Notes: generated from the sequence alone by a model not told the origin. DNA of 48,372 nt from JAICIG01 sp035532215 (GCA_035532215.1 DATKRK010000223.1:1-48372), one strand, 5' to 3'. Numbered from the stretch's first letter, positions 36,872 to 45,840 are shown. A program made the numbers and translations.

Positions 36872-37774
36872 TCAGTTTCGCCGGTGCATTCCCAGGCGAT
36901 GACTCAAGAACGCCGCCAGCGCCGCATCGAGCGGCTGGCTGGTGCGGATCAGGGCGTAATCGACCATGTGCCGCGTGCAGCCGCGGCGAACTTCCTCCAA
37001 AAAGGCGCCGACGGCTTCCAGGTAGCCGGCCCGCAGCGCCCGCGGATTGCAGCTCAAGTGCTCGGGAATCTCCAATCCCTCGAAGCGGGTCGGCCCGTTG
37101 AAGGGAAAGTCGAGCTCGTCGTCGTCCATGACGTGGAACACCATCGCGTCGTGCCCTCGCTGACGAAGAAGTTGCAAGCCTTTGAACAAACCCGGCCGGT
37201 CGACCAGCAAGTCGGAAAACACGGCCACCATGCCGCGCCGGGGGTAGCTTTCGGCCACGTGCCGCAGAATGCGGTAGATGTCGGTCTTTTGCTTGGGCTG
37301 GCTGACGTCGAGCGCGGCGATGATCGACTCCAGGTGGTTGCGCTTGCTGCGCAGCGGCACGGTCGTGCGCGCCGCGTCGTCGAAGGCCACGCAGCCGACG
37401 GCGTCTTGTTGCCTGAGCAGCAAATAAGCCAGGCTGACGGCCGCCGTCGAGCCGTATTCGTATTTGTTCAGCGGCCCCGAACCGTAACGCATGCTGCCCG
37501 AGACGTCGACCAAGAGCGTGCAGCGCAGGTTGGTGTCTTCCTCGTATTGCTTGACGTAATAGCGGTTCTGCTTGGCCCAGACCTTCCAGTCGATGTGCCG
37601 CATGTCGTCGCCGGCGACGTATTCGCGATGCTGCAGGAACTCAATCGACTGTCCGAAATACGGACTGCGGTGGGCGCCCGACAAAAAACCTTCGACGATG
37701 TGCCGCGCGCGCAGGTCGAGCCTGGCGATGCGTTTGATCGCCTCAGGATGCAAAAATCTTTTGGAAGCGGGCAT
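36872..37774 (-). CDS. DUF58 domain protein
   Basis: The 300-residue protein is a soluble DUF58 protein. The signature GQSIEFLQHREYVAGDD is followed by RHIDWKVWAK. A VWA-like metal site, DVSGS, lies near residue 91. DUF58 proteins are regular partners of MoxR ATPases and their genes sit side by side, as here. The start overlaps the end of moxR by 32 bases. It has no membrane helix, so it should act at the inner face of the membrane with MoxR. Confidence 0.93.
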   Translation of the reverse strand: MPASKRFLHPEAIKRIARLDLRARHIVEGFLSGAHRSPYFGQSIEFLQHREYVAGDDMRHIDWKVWAKQNRYYVKQYEEDTNLRCTLLVDVSGSMRYGSGPLNKYEYGSTAAVSLAYLLLRQQDAVGCVAFDDAARTTVPLRSKRNHLESIIAALDVSQPKQKTDIYRILRHVAESYPRRGMVAVFSDLLVDRPGLFKGLQLLRQRGHDAMVFHVMDDDELDFPFNGPTRFEGLEIPEHLSCNPRALRAGYLEAVGAFLEEVRRGCTRHMVDYALIRTSQPLDAALAAFLSHRLGMHRRN

Positions 37775-38798
37775 CTTGCGTCAGTTCGTCTTCTTGGGTG
37801 GGGGTGGCGGCGATCAACTGATCGATCACGCGGTCGGTGGTCACGCCCTCGCTCTCGGCGGCGAAATTGACGACCAGCCGGTGACGGAGCACGGGCTTGG
37901 CCAACGTCTGGATGTCGTCGGTCGAAACGTGCGTGCGACCGTGCAACAGGGCCCGCGCCTTGCCGCCCAGAATCAGGTTCTGCACCGCGCGCGGGCCGGC
38001 GCCCCAGGTGAGCTGCTCGTTGATGAACTCGGGCGCTCCGGGTTCGCCCACGCGAGTCTGCCGCACGAGCGACAGAGCGTAGCGGACGACGTGGTCCGAG
38101 GCGGGCACCTGGCGGACGATTTGCTGTAGCTCTACGATTTCCTCGGCCGAGAGCACCGGCACGATATGGTCGGAAAGCGTCGTCGTGGTACGGCGCGCGA
38201 TCTCGAATTCCTCGTCGAAGTTCGGATACCTGACGAACACCTTGAACATGAAGCGGTCTTGCTGCGCCTCGGGCAGCGGATAGGTGCCTTCCTGTTCGAT
38301 CGGGTTCTGCGTGGCCAGCACGAAGAACGGATCGGCCAGCGGATGCCGCACGCGGCCGACCGTGACTTGGCGCTCCTGCATCGCTTCGAGCAAGGCGGCT
38401 TGAGTCTTCGGCGGCGTGCGGTTGATTTCGTCGGCCAAGACCACATTGGCGAACAGCGGCCCCTCCAGGAAGCGAAACTCGCGCTCGCCGGTCGAGCGAT
38501 TCTCTTCGATCACCTCGGTGCCGGTGATGTCGGCCGGCATCAGATCGGGGGTGAACTGCACCCGGCTGAACGACAAGTTCATCGTCCGCGCCAGCGTGCT
38601 GATGATCAGCGTCTTGGCCAGGCCCGGCACGCCTTCCAGCAGGCAGTGGCCGCGGCTGAACAGGGAGATCAGCAGCTCTTCGATCACCGGGTTCTGGCCG
38701 ACGATTACTTGAGCCAGTTGCTCCAAAATCTTTTCGCGCGCCTCGCCCAGTTTGCGGATCGCCGCGGAATCGTGGGTGCTTGGTCCGTCGTTGGTCAT
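37743..38798 (-). CDS. MoxR-family AAA+ ATPase
   Basis: I chose the ATG at 38798 (351 residues, MTNDGPSTHDS). An in-frame ATG at 38843 would add 15 residues that come only from a C-rich simple repeat; neither has a clear SD. The Walker A motif GVPGLAKT is near 55-62, Walker B VLADEINR near 125, and sensor blocks ATQNPIEQEGTYPLPEAQ and RYPNFDEE follow. MoxR proteins act as chaperones that remodel or load cofactors into VWA partners. It heads the tightly packed part of the long minus-strand gene train. Confidence 0.93.
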   Translation of the reverse strand: MTNDGPSTHDSAAIRKLGEAREKILEQLAQVIVGQNPVIEELLISLFSRGHCLLEGVPGLAKTLIISTLARTMNLSFSRVQFTPDLMPADITGTEVIEENRSTGEREFRFLEGPLFANVVLADEINRTPPKTQAALLEAMQERQVTVGRVRHPLADPFFVLATQNPIEQEGTYPLPEAQQDRFMFKVFVRYPNFDEEFEIARRTTTTLSDHIVPVLSAEEIVELQQIVRQVPASDHVVRYALSLVRQTRVGEPGAPEFINEQLTWGAGPRAVQNLILGGKARALLHGRTHVSTDDIQTLAKPVLRHRLVVNFAAESEGVTTDRVIDQLIAATPTQEDELTQDARFQKIFAS

Positions 38799-38801
38799 GT
38801 T

Positions 38802-38835
38802 GGTGGGGGCTTGGTGGTTGGGGGTTGGGGGTTGG
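38802..38835 (+). repeat. G-rich simple repeat in the moxR leader
   Basis: The plus strand has G runs of 5, 2, 2, 5, 5 and 2 within 34 bases (38805-38809, 38813-38814, 38816-38817, 38820-38824, 38827-38831, 38834-38835), made of GGGGGTT units. On the plus strand it could form a two-layer G-quadruplex. The moxR mRNA would carry the C-rich complement. Confidence 0.6.
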
Positions 38836-38871
38836 AGATTCATCTGTTCCCGACGACTGACGCCTTCTTCC

Positions 38872-39918
38872 TCACCGCTGGTAAATCGGCAACGTGCCTT
38901 TTTCCAACTGCAAGATCGTCAGGTTGATGGCCGTGGTGTAGACCGGGCCGATGTAGCCTTGGGTCCACGACCCGTTGGGGCCGGCCTCCGAGACCAGTTT
39001 GTTGAACACCTTATCGCGGTATTCGACCCACGGCTTCTGGCCTTCGCGGTAGCAAACCTGAGAGTAGTAGTAATGAGCGTAGTGCCAATGGCCGAAGCTT
39101 TCGTTTTGGATGTTGTCGAGGTTGCTGCGGCAATAATCCAACAGCTTGGGGACGTACTGGTTGTCGTATTCGCCCGCGTTGAACAAGCAAGCGATCGCGG
39201 CGGCCGAAATCGCGGGCCGGCCCCCGCCGCCCTTCGAACTATACTGCACGCCCCCGTCCGGAAGCGTGCAGTCTCGGATGTATTTGACGGCCTTGTCGAT
39301 AATCTCTTTTGGCACGGGGATGCCGGCATTGCGGCAGCCGCGCAGCCCTTGCACCTGGGTGATCGTCGTCGAGCCTTCGTCGAATCCGTGCCCGTCTTTG
39401 GCGCTGACGTAGCCCCAGCCGCCGGCTTCGGTCTGGGCCTCGCCGGTGAACTGTACGGCCTTGGTCAACACCTCGACGAGCGTTTCGCGGCGTTCGACGT
39501 CTTCTTCCTCGCCCAACACCTGCGACAAAAACAGCATCGAATAGCCGTGGCCGTAGGTGTAGCGGTCGTCGCTGCGCGGGTCGCCGATCAGTCCGTTGGC
39601 CCGGCTGCGACTGGTCAGGTAATCGACCGCTTTCCGCAGATTCGCCGCATATTTGCCCTGCGTGGTGGTCGAACCTTCGGCCAGCATCGCGGCGCCGGCC
39701 AATGCGGTCATGGCCGTCGGATAGCGGCCTTCGTTCGCGCTCCAGTGGCCGATGCGCGACTGCGTATTGGCCAGCCAATCGAGGCCCCGCGAGACGGCGC
39801 GTTCGACTTTCGGCTCTCTTAAGCCGGCGCCGGCCGCCCGGGCGGCGCGCGGCGCCGAAGCCATCAAGCCGCACGCCACAGCCAAGGCTACGATCGGGCG
39901 CATTCTTTTCATTTGCAT
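38872..39918 (-). CDS. Secreted prenyltransferase/squalene-cyclase-fold repeat protein
   Basis: I chose the ATG at 39918 (348 residues), with GAGG eight bases upstream and a signal peptide directly after it (about residues 8-25, ASAPRAARAAG). The rest is built of alpha/alpha-toroid repeats: GLDWLANTQSRIGHWSANEG, then GWGYVSAKDGHG and DGGVQYSSKGGG. The QW-like spacing is that of squalene-hopene cyclase and prenyltransferase folds. No DxDD cyclase motif is visible, so catalysis is doubtful. It lies 68 bases after the PQQ giant and 73 bases before moxR. Confidence 0.82.
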   Translation of the reverse strand: MQMKRMRPIVALAVACGLMASAPRAARAAGAGLREPKVERAVSRGLDWLANTQSRIGHWSANEGRYPTAMTALAGAAMLAEGSTTTQGKYAANLRKAVDYLTSRSRANGLIGDPRSDDRYTYGHGYSMLFLSQVLGEEEDVERRETLVEVLTKAVQFTGEAQTEAGGWGYVSAKDGHGFDEGSTTITQVQGLRGCRNAGIPVPKEIIDKAVKYIRDCTLPDGGVQYSSKGGGGRPAISAAAIACLFNAGEYDNQYVPKLLDYCRSNLDNIQNESFGHWHYAHYYYSQVCYREGQKPWVEYRDKVFNKLVSEAGPNGSWTQGYIGPVYTTAINLTILQLEKGTLPIYQR

Positions 39919-39986
39919 CGCGCAGACCTCAGCAGGGCGATTCGTTCGGCCATCGAGAGCGGGGGAAGGATCGGCTAGGGATAAGC

Positions 39987-42900
39987 TCATTTCGAAGCGG
40001 CGGCTTTCGCATCCCCCGCCGGCAATTCAATCGGCAACGCACCCGTTACGTCGGCGGCCCATTTGCGAAAGCCGCGCAGCACGGCGCGTCCCGCCTTGAC
40101 TGAAGTCGAGTCGGTCGTTTTGGGCTTGTCCTTTTTCTCCTCGGGCGGCGGAGCGACAGGACGATCCGTGAACACCAATCGTTTCGAAGACTTCATCGTG
40201 CGCACGGTCACCTCGTGCTTGTCGACGTCGCAGGCCACGTCGACGGAACCGATGGGTCCGGGTAGATCTTCTTCATAAACCACACGGCCGTTGCGCTTGT
40301 CCAGGCACATCACGTTGCCGTGCGGCGTCTGGGCGTTGCGCAGATGGGCCTGGATATTGGCCGCGAAGGTCAGGATCGGCGAATCGTACGGCTGGCTATT
40401 CGAGAGCCCCTTGTGTTCGAGCCGCGTCGAGTAGACCTTCTTTCCGGTCTGCCGATCGAAGCCGTGGATCATGCCGTCGATCACCTCGCCGCCCGGACTG
40501 GGCGGGGCCATGACGTTGAAATTATTGCGGTGCTGCCAGGGGCGATTCGTGATGAGCATGTCGCGCGTCGCCGATCGGATCAGGTAGATCCTGTCAAGCG
40601 AAGGCTCGGGGGTCACGTCGGCTTCGATCTGCGCCTCGCCCGAGGGAATCGCAAGCTGCGCGAATTTCCCGTTGCGCTGCAAGACGCCGATCGCCTCCTC
40701 GCCCAGACAGGCGAACCGGGCGTCGGCGTCGAACTGGCGACGCCAGAGTTCCTTCTGCTCCCACGGATCGAACAACTTCAAGGTCGCTTTGCCGCCGGCG
40801 TCGCCCAGGCTCCAAGCCAAGACAAGCCGGCCGATGTCGAGGATCCGTTCCTCGAACGAGGGCAAGGCCCGCCGACCCATCTCCTGCCCGTCGGCAGTGC
40901 GGTAAACCATCGCCTCATGCGAGTTGGGCGGCACGACGAACAACAGCGACTCGTCGCCGAAGATTTCGCTGCCGGCGGGCACGTCGCTGCGAACCCACAA
41001 GGTCTGGCCGGAGAGCGGATGCACCACGGTCAGGTTCCGCAACCGCTGAAAGCAGACGAAATCGTCGCCGATCGGTCCGGTGTTGCCGATCGGGCGGCCG
41101 TGCAAATCGATGGCCTGCACGCGGGGCATGCCCCAGGGCATGTTGACCGCACGGATCGTCGCCTGACGCGTAAAGCCCGATCCGTCGCCCAGCTCTTGGC
41201 GCCAGAGCACGCGAGGCCCGCCTTTGTCGGGCTTCCCGAGAGTATCGATCGCCACCAACTGATAACCCAGCGACGCCAGCAAGAAATGGCCGTCGACGCG
41301 AACGTGATTGATGGCGGGATTGAAGCCCATATTGTTGAACCCGCCCCGCTCGTGCAATGCCACCCGCCAGGCTTCGCGGCTGAGACTGTCGCGGCCCACC
41401 AAGGCGCCTTGTTGCTGGTCCGATTCGAGAGTCATGTGTTCGAAGAACGGTCCCAACGGTCCGCGAAACTCGATCGTAAGGTTGTGGTAGGTAGCCAACG
41501 CCGGCGATTGCTCCGCGTGCTTTTCCACCTCGCCTTCCGGCCAGGTTGCGGGCCCCGACAACTGGCGATGCAATTCGGGCGCCGCGTTCATTTCGTCGAC
41601 CAACTGACGGCCCGTTTTGCCGTTCAGACAAGCAACGTCCGCCCAATGATCTTGCAGACTGCGACAATAAATGGCGGCATCCGCATACCGCCCTCCTTTG
41701 AGCAACAATTGGGCCAATCGCGCCGCGGCGGCCGCCGCGCGAGCAGGTTCCGCCGACGAGGTCAGGCGCCGCAGCAATTGCTCGGCCTCGAGCGGCGAAT
41801 CGCCGCTCAACAGCCGCGCCGCCAAGGCCTCGCGAGCCACGTCAGCCTCTGGGAAGGCGCCGAAAAAGCTGACGAAGGCGCGCAACCCGTCTGGCGGCCC
41901 GTCGGTTTGGACTTCTTCCAAGATCGAGTGCAGCCGCGCGCGCATCGTCTCTCGATCTGCGGGCGACGCCGATTCGAACAACGCCGCCAGCCGAGCGCGC
42001 ACCCAGCGATCGCGACGCACGCTGAGCGCGTGTTCCACGCGTTCCAATTCGTCGGGCGAGCTCTTCAAGTCGACCATCCGCAAGTAGGCTTCGAACGCGG
42101 CGAGCGACTCGCCCGCCTGCTGCAAGCCGACGGCCATCAAACGCTGAAACCGCGCGCGTTCGGCGGGTTGTTCGGCCAGCCTTTCGACCTCCGGTGCGTC
42201 ATTTCGTCGGCGGGCGAAATCGAGCCGCAGGCCTTCCAACAGCGCGTCGACCAAGAGTTCTCGAGTGCGCGGATCGGCCTGTAGCTCGAAGCTGCGGCGC
42301 AAGTCGTCCACCGCTTCGTCAAGTTTGCCTTCGTCCAGCAGTAGTTCGCCGTGCCGCGCCATGGCCTGCGGATCGTCGGGATGCTCTTTCAACGCCGCCG
42401 CAACTTGTTTGCGCAAGTCTTCCAACTGATAAAAGCATTCAAGGCGGTCGATGCCTTGCGAGATCACCGCGCCCTGATAGCAAATCAAATTGCCGGGCAC
42501 GACGCCGGTTCGCGAACGGCTGCGGCCGACGAGCTTGCCCGTCGCTACGTCGACCGCCGCCACTTCGGCCGATGTCAAAGGCAGAAAGTAACGTTGGCCG
42601 TCGAAGAACCCCCGTCCGCTGGGCATGCTGCCCGAGGGCAACGTCACGGGCGTTTTCCAGGCCGGTTGGCCGTCGGCGAGCTTCAATGCGCGAAGGTCGC
42701 GGTTATCGACAATCAGCACTTTGCCGTCGTGAACGCAAGCTACGTAGATGCCGCCGCCGCGAGGCTCTTGCCACTCAAGCCTGCCGTCGATCAAATTCAA
42801 ACAGTGGATCTGCGGCGACTCGAGAGGCGTCAGCAGCACGCGTCCCTCGGCGATCGTGACGCTGGCATCGGCCCAGCGATCGTCTTCGCTCGGGTCGTTG

Positions 42901-44720
42901 ACCGGCAAGCCGCCGAAACGAAATTGGAACATGCGGTTCTGGTAGCTCGGATCGATGGCCCGCGGGTACTGATAGCCCCAGAGCAAGGCCCGCGTCGTTA
43001 GATCGACGGCCACCACCGCGCCCGCCGACGTAGGACAGACCAGCACGCCGTCGGAATACGAGGGCGAAGCCCCGGCGATGCGTCGCAACGGGTCTTCCAG
43101 GATGCTGCGTTCCACGACGGCGATTTGCTGCGACCAGACGACGTCGCCGGTTTCCGCTTCGAGGGCCAGCAAGCGGATTTCGCCTTTCATTTCCGCGAGC
43201 ACGTACAAACGCCCGCCCAGCGGCAACGGCGGCCCGAGGAAAAAGGCGCCGGCCAGACGCGGCGCGTCCTCTTTCGGTTCGCCGCCCAGGTCCCAACTCA
43301 GCTTGCCTTCAGTCGCAATTTCATAGGCCGCCAGGCGGTTATAGAAAATGGTGTTCGGCGTTACTACTCGGCCGTTGTTGACGATCATCACCCGCCGGGC
43401 GCCCATGCCCGCGCCCGGCACGGTTTCTTGCATGTTGCCGGCCAGGTCTTCCACGCAATACACGCGTGCGCCGTCGCTGCTGAGCGTGCCGTAAATGGCG
43501 TCGTCCCACATTCGCTGTTCCAGCCAATTCTTCGAACCGTTTCCGCCGCCGGCGGCCGCCGCGGCGCTTTGCCGCAACATCTCTTCCACGTCCTCGAGAG
43601 GCCCGTTCCAGATGCGTTTTCCGGTGCGGAAGTCAATCGCTTCGAGACAGTTCACCGAGCGCATGAAGACATAATCGTTGACTGCCAACGGGTGCATGCC
43701 CGGCGTCAGGCGACCGCCCTGCTCGAGGTGATGTTCCTGCATTTCGGCCAGTTGTTTTTCGAGCTGGGGATCGTTGGCCGTGGGCGTGGCCCAACGACGA
43801 TTCAACAGCGGGCTGCTGCCTGGGCTGGCCGCATTGCGAGTCGGGCCGCCGCGATACATGGTCCATTGCTCCGGCCCCAGGCTGCTGTCGGGCCGGCTCG
43901 TTTCGCCGATGATTTCCGACAGCCAGGCCAGCGCCTGCGAGTCGTTGCCGAATAGTTTGCGCGACTTGCCATTGATTCTGAATTCGGCGTCCGGCGCCTC
44001 GCGCTTCAATCGCAAGAGCGCCGCGGCGGCTTGCGAGGGCATGCCCGAGCGCAGCCAACAGACGGCGATTTTCAATGACAGCGTCGGCTCGAATGGCGCC
44101 GCGGCCCGGGGAGTTTCTTGCAACCGCCGCAAACACAAAGCGGCCGCCAGCGGGCGCCCGTGAGACATCTCCGAATCGCCCAATAGGTACGTCGCTTCAT
44201 AACCCGCTTGCGTATGGAAAAACTGCCGGCTGACGGCGGCCAGGGCGTCGGCATCGCCGCCGGCGACGGCGTCGGCAAGCATCTGGCGGGCCTGGGCGCC
44301 GTATTGCAGTTGATACGACTCTTTTCCCGCGGGCGGTAACTCGCCGATCAGCCGTCGCGCTTCGCTCTTCAGGCTGCGATAGACCGGCGTTTCGCGGTCG
44401 GGCTGGAAGAAATAGTCTTCCGGCACTTCCAAGATTCCGCCCAGCAACCGCGAGGCCTCGCCGAAGCGCTGCTCTTGGAGCAATTCCTTGGCGGTCGAAA
44501 ACCGCTGCATGGTAGCCCGATCGGGCGGATAGAACACGCTTTCCGCGCCTTCGTTGGCGGCGTTCGGATCGGCGCCTTGATTGGCAGCGCCAAACGGATT
44601 GCCTGCCCGGAATTGGCGTTGGCCGAAAGCCCGCGACTGGAAGAACTCGCCGCCGAGCAGGAACGATACGAGCGCCGCCGAAATGAGGCGGGAAGTCAGA
44701 CTCCGTCCAGGTTCCGTCAT
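39987..44720 (-). CDS. Giant secreted PQQ-type beta-propeller and TPR protein
   Basis: I chose the ATG at 44720 (1577 residues) because AAGGAG lies seven bases upstream and a signal peptide follows (about residues 8-34). A helical repeat region (about 50-270) leads into a first beta-propeller of PQQ-like repeats (about 290-790), for example DFRTGKRIWNGPLED, VAVDLTTRALLWGYQYP and DGRLEWQEPRGGG. A TPR region (about 800-1110) has the pattern DEGKLDEAVDDLRRSFELQ. A second propeller (about 1130-1540) ends the protein, with QTGKKVYSTRLEHKG. No quinone enzyme residues are evident, so it is more likely a binding scaffold. It is the first gene of the minus-strand train. Confidence 0.85.
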   Translation of the reverse strand: MTEPGRSLTSRLISAALVSFLLGGEFFQSRAFGQRQFRAGNPFGAANQGADPNAANEGAESVFYPPDRATMQRFSTAKELLQEQRFGEASRLLGGILEVPEDYFFQPDRETPVYRSLKSEARRLIGELPPAGKESYQLQYGAQARQMLADAVAGGDADALAAVSRQFFHTQAGYEATYLLGDSEMSHGRPLAAALCLRRLQETPRAAAPFEPTLSLKIAVCWLRSGMPSQAAAALLRLKREAPDAEFRINGKSRKLFGNDSQALAWLSEIIGETSRPDSSLGPEQWTMYRGGPTRNAASPGSSPLLNRRWATPTANDPQLEKQLAEMQEHHLEQGGRLTPGMHPLAVNDYVFMRSVNCLEAIDFRTGKRIWNGPLEDVEEMLRQSAAAAAGGGNGSKNWLEQRMWDDAIYGTLSSDGARVYCVEDLAGNMQETVPGAGMGARRVMIVNNGRVVTPNTIFYNRLAAYEIATEGKLSWDLGGEPKEDAPRLAGAFFLGPPLPLGGRLYVLAEMKGEIRLLALEAETGDVVWSQQIAVVERSILEDPLRRIAGASPSYSDGVLVCPTSAGAVVAVDLTTRALLWGYQYPRAIDPSYQNRMFQFRFGGLPVNDPSEDDRWADASVTIAEGRVLLTPLESPQIHCLNLIDGRLEWQEPRGGGIYVACVHDGKVLIVDNRDLRALKLADGQPAWKTPVTLPSGSMPSGRGFFDGQRYFLPLTSAEVAAVDVATGKLVGRSRSRTGVVPGNLICYQGAVISQGIDRLECFYQLEDLRKQVAAALKEHPDDPQAMARHGELLLDEGKLDEAVDDLRRSFELQADPRTRELLVDALLEGLRLDFARRRNDAPEVERLAEQPAERARFQRLMAVGLQQAGESLAAFEAYLRMVDLKSSPDELERVEHALSVRRDRWVRARLAALFESASPADRETMRARLHSILEEVQTDGPPDGLRAFVSFFGAFPEADVAREALAARLLSGDSPLEAEQLLRRLTSSAEPARAAAAAARLAQLLLKGGRYADAAIYCRSLQDHWADVACLNGKTGRQLVDEMNAAPELHRQLSGPATWPEGEVEKHAEQSPALATYHNLTIEFRGPLGPFFEHMTLESDQQQGALVGRDSLSREAWRVALHERGGFNNMGFNPAINHVRVDGHFLLASLGYQLVAIDTLGKPDKGGPRVLWRQELGDGSGFTRQATIRAVNMPWGMPRVQAIDLHGRPIGNTGPIGDDFVCFQRLRNLTVVHPLSGQTLWVRSDVPAGSEIFGDESLLFVVPPNSHEAMVYRTADGQEMGRRALPSFEERILDIGRLVLAWSLGDAGGKATLKLFDPWEQKELWRRQFDADARFACLGEEAIGVLQRNGKFAQLAIPSGEAQIEADVTPEPSLDRIYLIRSATRDMLITNRPWQHRNNFNVMAPPSPGGEVIDGMIHGFDRQTGKKVYSTRLEHKGLSNSQPYDSPILTFAANIQAHLRNAQTPHGNVMCLDKRNGRVVYEEDLPGPIGSVDVACDVDKHEVTVRTMKSSKRLVFTDRPVAPPPEEKKDKPKTTDSTSVKAGRAVLRGFRKWAADVTGALPIELPAGDAKAAASK

Positions 44721-44947
44721 GCCGCCACTCCTTCTCGTCGTCCCGTCGCGCAAAGCGTCCGCGGTGCGGCTCCTTGCAGTTCGGGCGGGTTCGATCTCGT
44801 CAGAAATGCACAACCGGCGATCTGCCATAACTTTAGCTCAAGCAATATCTTACACGAGTAAGCCGGAATCGGCAAGAAACTTGTCGGACCGAGTCCCGAG
44901 GACGCCGGCTGAGCCCCCAGCCGGCCGGCCGATCGCCCGTGGCGTCT

Positions 44948-45015
44948 GGAGGGACGGGCGCCCTCGCCCGTCCGCCAGATGCACGCGATGGACGGGCGAG
45001 GGCGCCCGTCCCTCC
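44948..45015. repeat. Perfect 26-bp inverted repeat
   Basis: Arms at 44948-44973 and 44990-45015 are exact reverse complements around a 16-base loop. Each arm is GC-only words of the GGACGGGCG type and is itself partly palindromic (GGGCGCCC). No T-run follows on either strand. Confidence 0.88.
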
Positions 45016-45185
45016 CTTCGCCAACTTCTTTCGCGAAACGTCGCTCCACCCAAAAGGAAGGCAAAACCGCGAAGCGTTCGTCAAAACGCGATTCTTTCAC
45101 GGCGAATTCGCGCCTCGGAGCCCTGATTTCGCTGGACAAACGCCCTTTTCAGCATATTTTTCAGAGGTTTCTGGGGTTTTGTGGG

Positions 45186-45213
45186 TTGCTTTTTCGTTTC
45201 TGTCGATTTTAAT
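45186..45213 (+). promoter_or_regulatory. Candidate promoter of the HU-like gene
   Basis: TTGCTT at 45186-45191 and TTTAAT at 45208-45213 are separated by 16 bases in the most AT-rich part of the region. This would give a leader of about 65 bases. A GGAGGG ten bases before the ATG is the ribosome site. Confidence 0.5.
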
Positions 45214-45287
45214 CATCGCGTCCATGACTTCGGACGGACGAACGTACGTTTCACTTTCTCCAAACCCGCAGGGAGGGTAAGCACATT

Positions 45288-45629
45288 ATGGCGAAAGCCG
45301 CAGCAGCATCCGCGAAGAAAGCCAAGGCTCCGACGAAGAGCGAGATTCTGAACAACATTGCCAGCGCCACCGATTTGTCGAGGAAGGAAGTGGCCGCCGT
45401 CCTCGACGCGCTGGCCGCCGAGATCAAGAAGGCCGTCAGCGGGCGCGGGCCGGGCGCGTTTGCCATTCCGGGCCTGGTCAAGATCACCCGCAAGCAGGTT
45501 CCGGCCCGGGCGGCCCAGAAGAACGTGCCGAATCCGTTCAAGCCGGGCGAGTTCATGGACCGCCCCGCCAAGCCGGCCTATAAGAAAATCAAGGTTCAGC
45601 CCCTGAAGAACCTGAAGACGATGGTCTGA
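45288..45629 (+). CDS. HU-like nucleoid DNA-binding protein
   Basis: The 113-residue protein has an HU/IHF fold with a 14-residue Ala/Lys N-terminal tail (MAKAAAASAKKAKA). TKSEILNNIASATDLSRKEV and VLDALAAEIKKAV form the helical half. The DNA-binding arm differs from classic HU: where RNPxTGE is expected the sequence reads NPFKPGE, so the Thr is Pro and the Arg is lost. The C-terminal end PAYKKIKVQPLKNLK matches the usual closing strand. It should bend or coat DNA in the nucleoid. It has its own promoter and a strong terminator. Confidence 0.9.
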   Translation: MAKAAAASAKKAKAPTKSEILNNIASATDLSRKEVAAVLDALAAEIKKAVSGRGPGAFAIPGLVKITRKQVPARAAQKNVPNPFKPGEFMDRPAKPAYKKIKVQPLKNLKTMV

Positions 45630-45676
45630 TCGGTCGGCCTGAACCGTCGGCTCCCCCGCCGATTGCCGATTCTACG

Positions 45677-45713
45677 GCCCGGCTCGCCGGCTTCTCGGCG
45701 CGCCGGGCTTTTT
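45677..45713 (+). terminator. Intrinsic terminator of the HU-like gene
   Basis: A stem GCCCGGC/GCCGGGC (45677-45683 with 45702-45708), extended inward by GCCG/CGGC, is followed by five T at 45709-45713. It lies 48 bases after the stop codon. Confidence 0.85.
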
Positions 45714-45765
45714 GCTGCGCACGGCTCCGAGCCTTGAAAATAGCGGCCGTAACTGGGGGGCTCAA

Positions 45766-45840
45766 CTCACGCGGAGGCGTGGAGCCGCGGAGAGAATCCT
45801 CGTTCATGCTCTTCTCCGCGGCTCCAAGCCTCCGCGTGAA
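45766..45840. repeat. 75-bp palindromic repeat, copy 2
   Basis: Arms at 45766-45792 and 45814-45840 match with two mismatches. The unit has the same length as the copy at 967-1041 and, when reversed, is about 88% identical to it, including a shared AGCATGAA in the centre. It lies between two converging genes. Confidence 0.85.

Larger units (their letters stand above)
44721..45287. other. Intergenic region between the PQQ giant and the HU gene
   Basis: This 567-bp region is the divergent control region of two genes. It holds the perfect inverted repeat at 44948-45015, a GC-rich stretch at 44900-44940 and the AT-rich HU promoter region at 45140-45260. I found no convincing minus-strand promoter and no gene. 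Confidence 0.65.
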
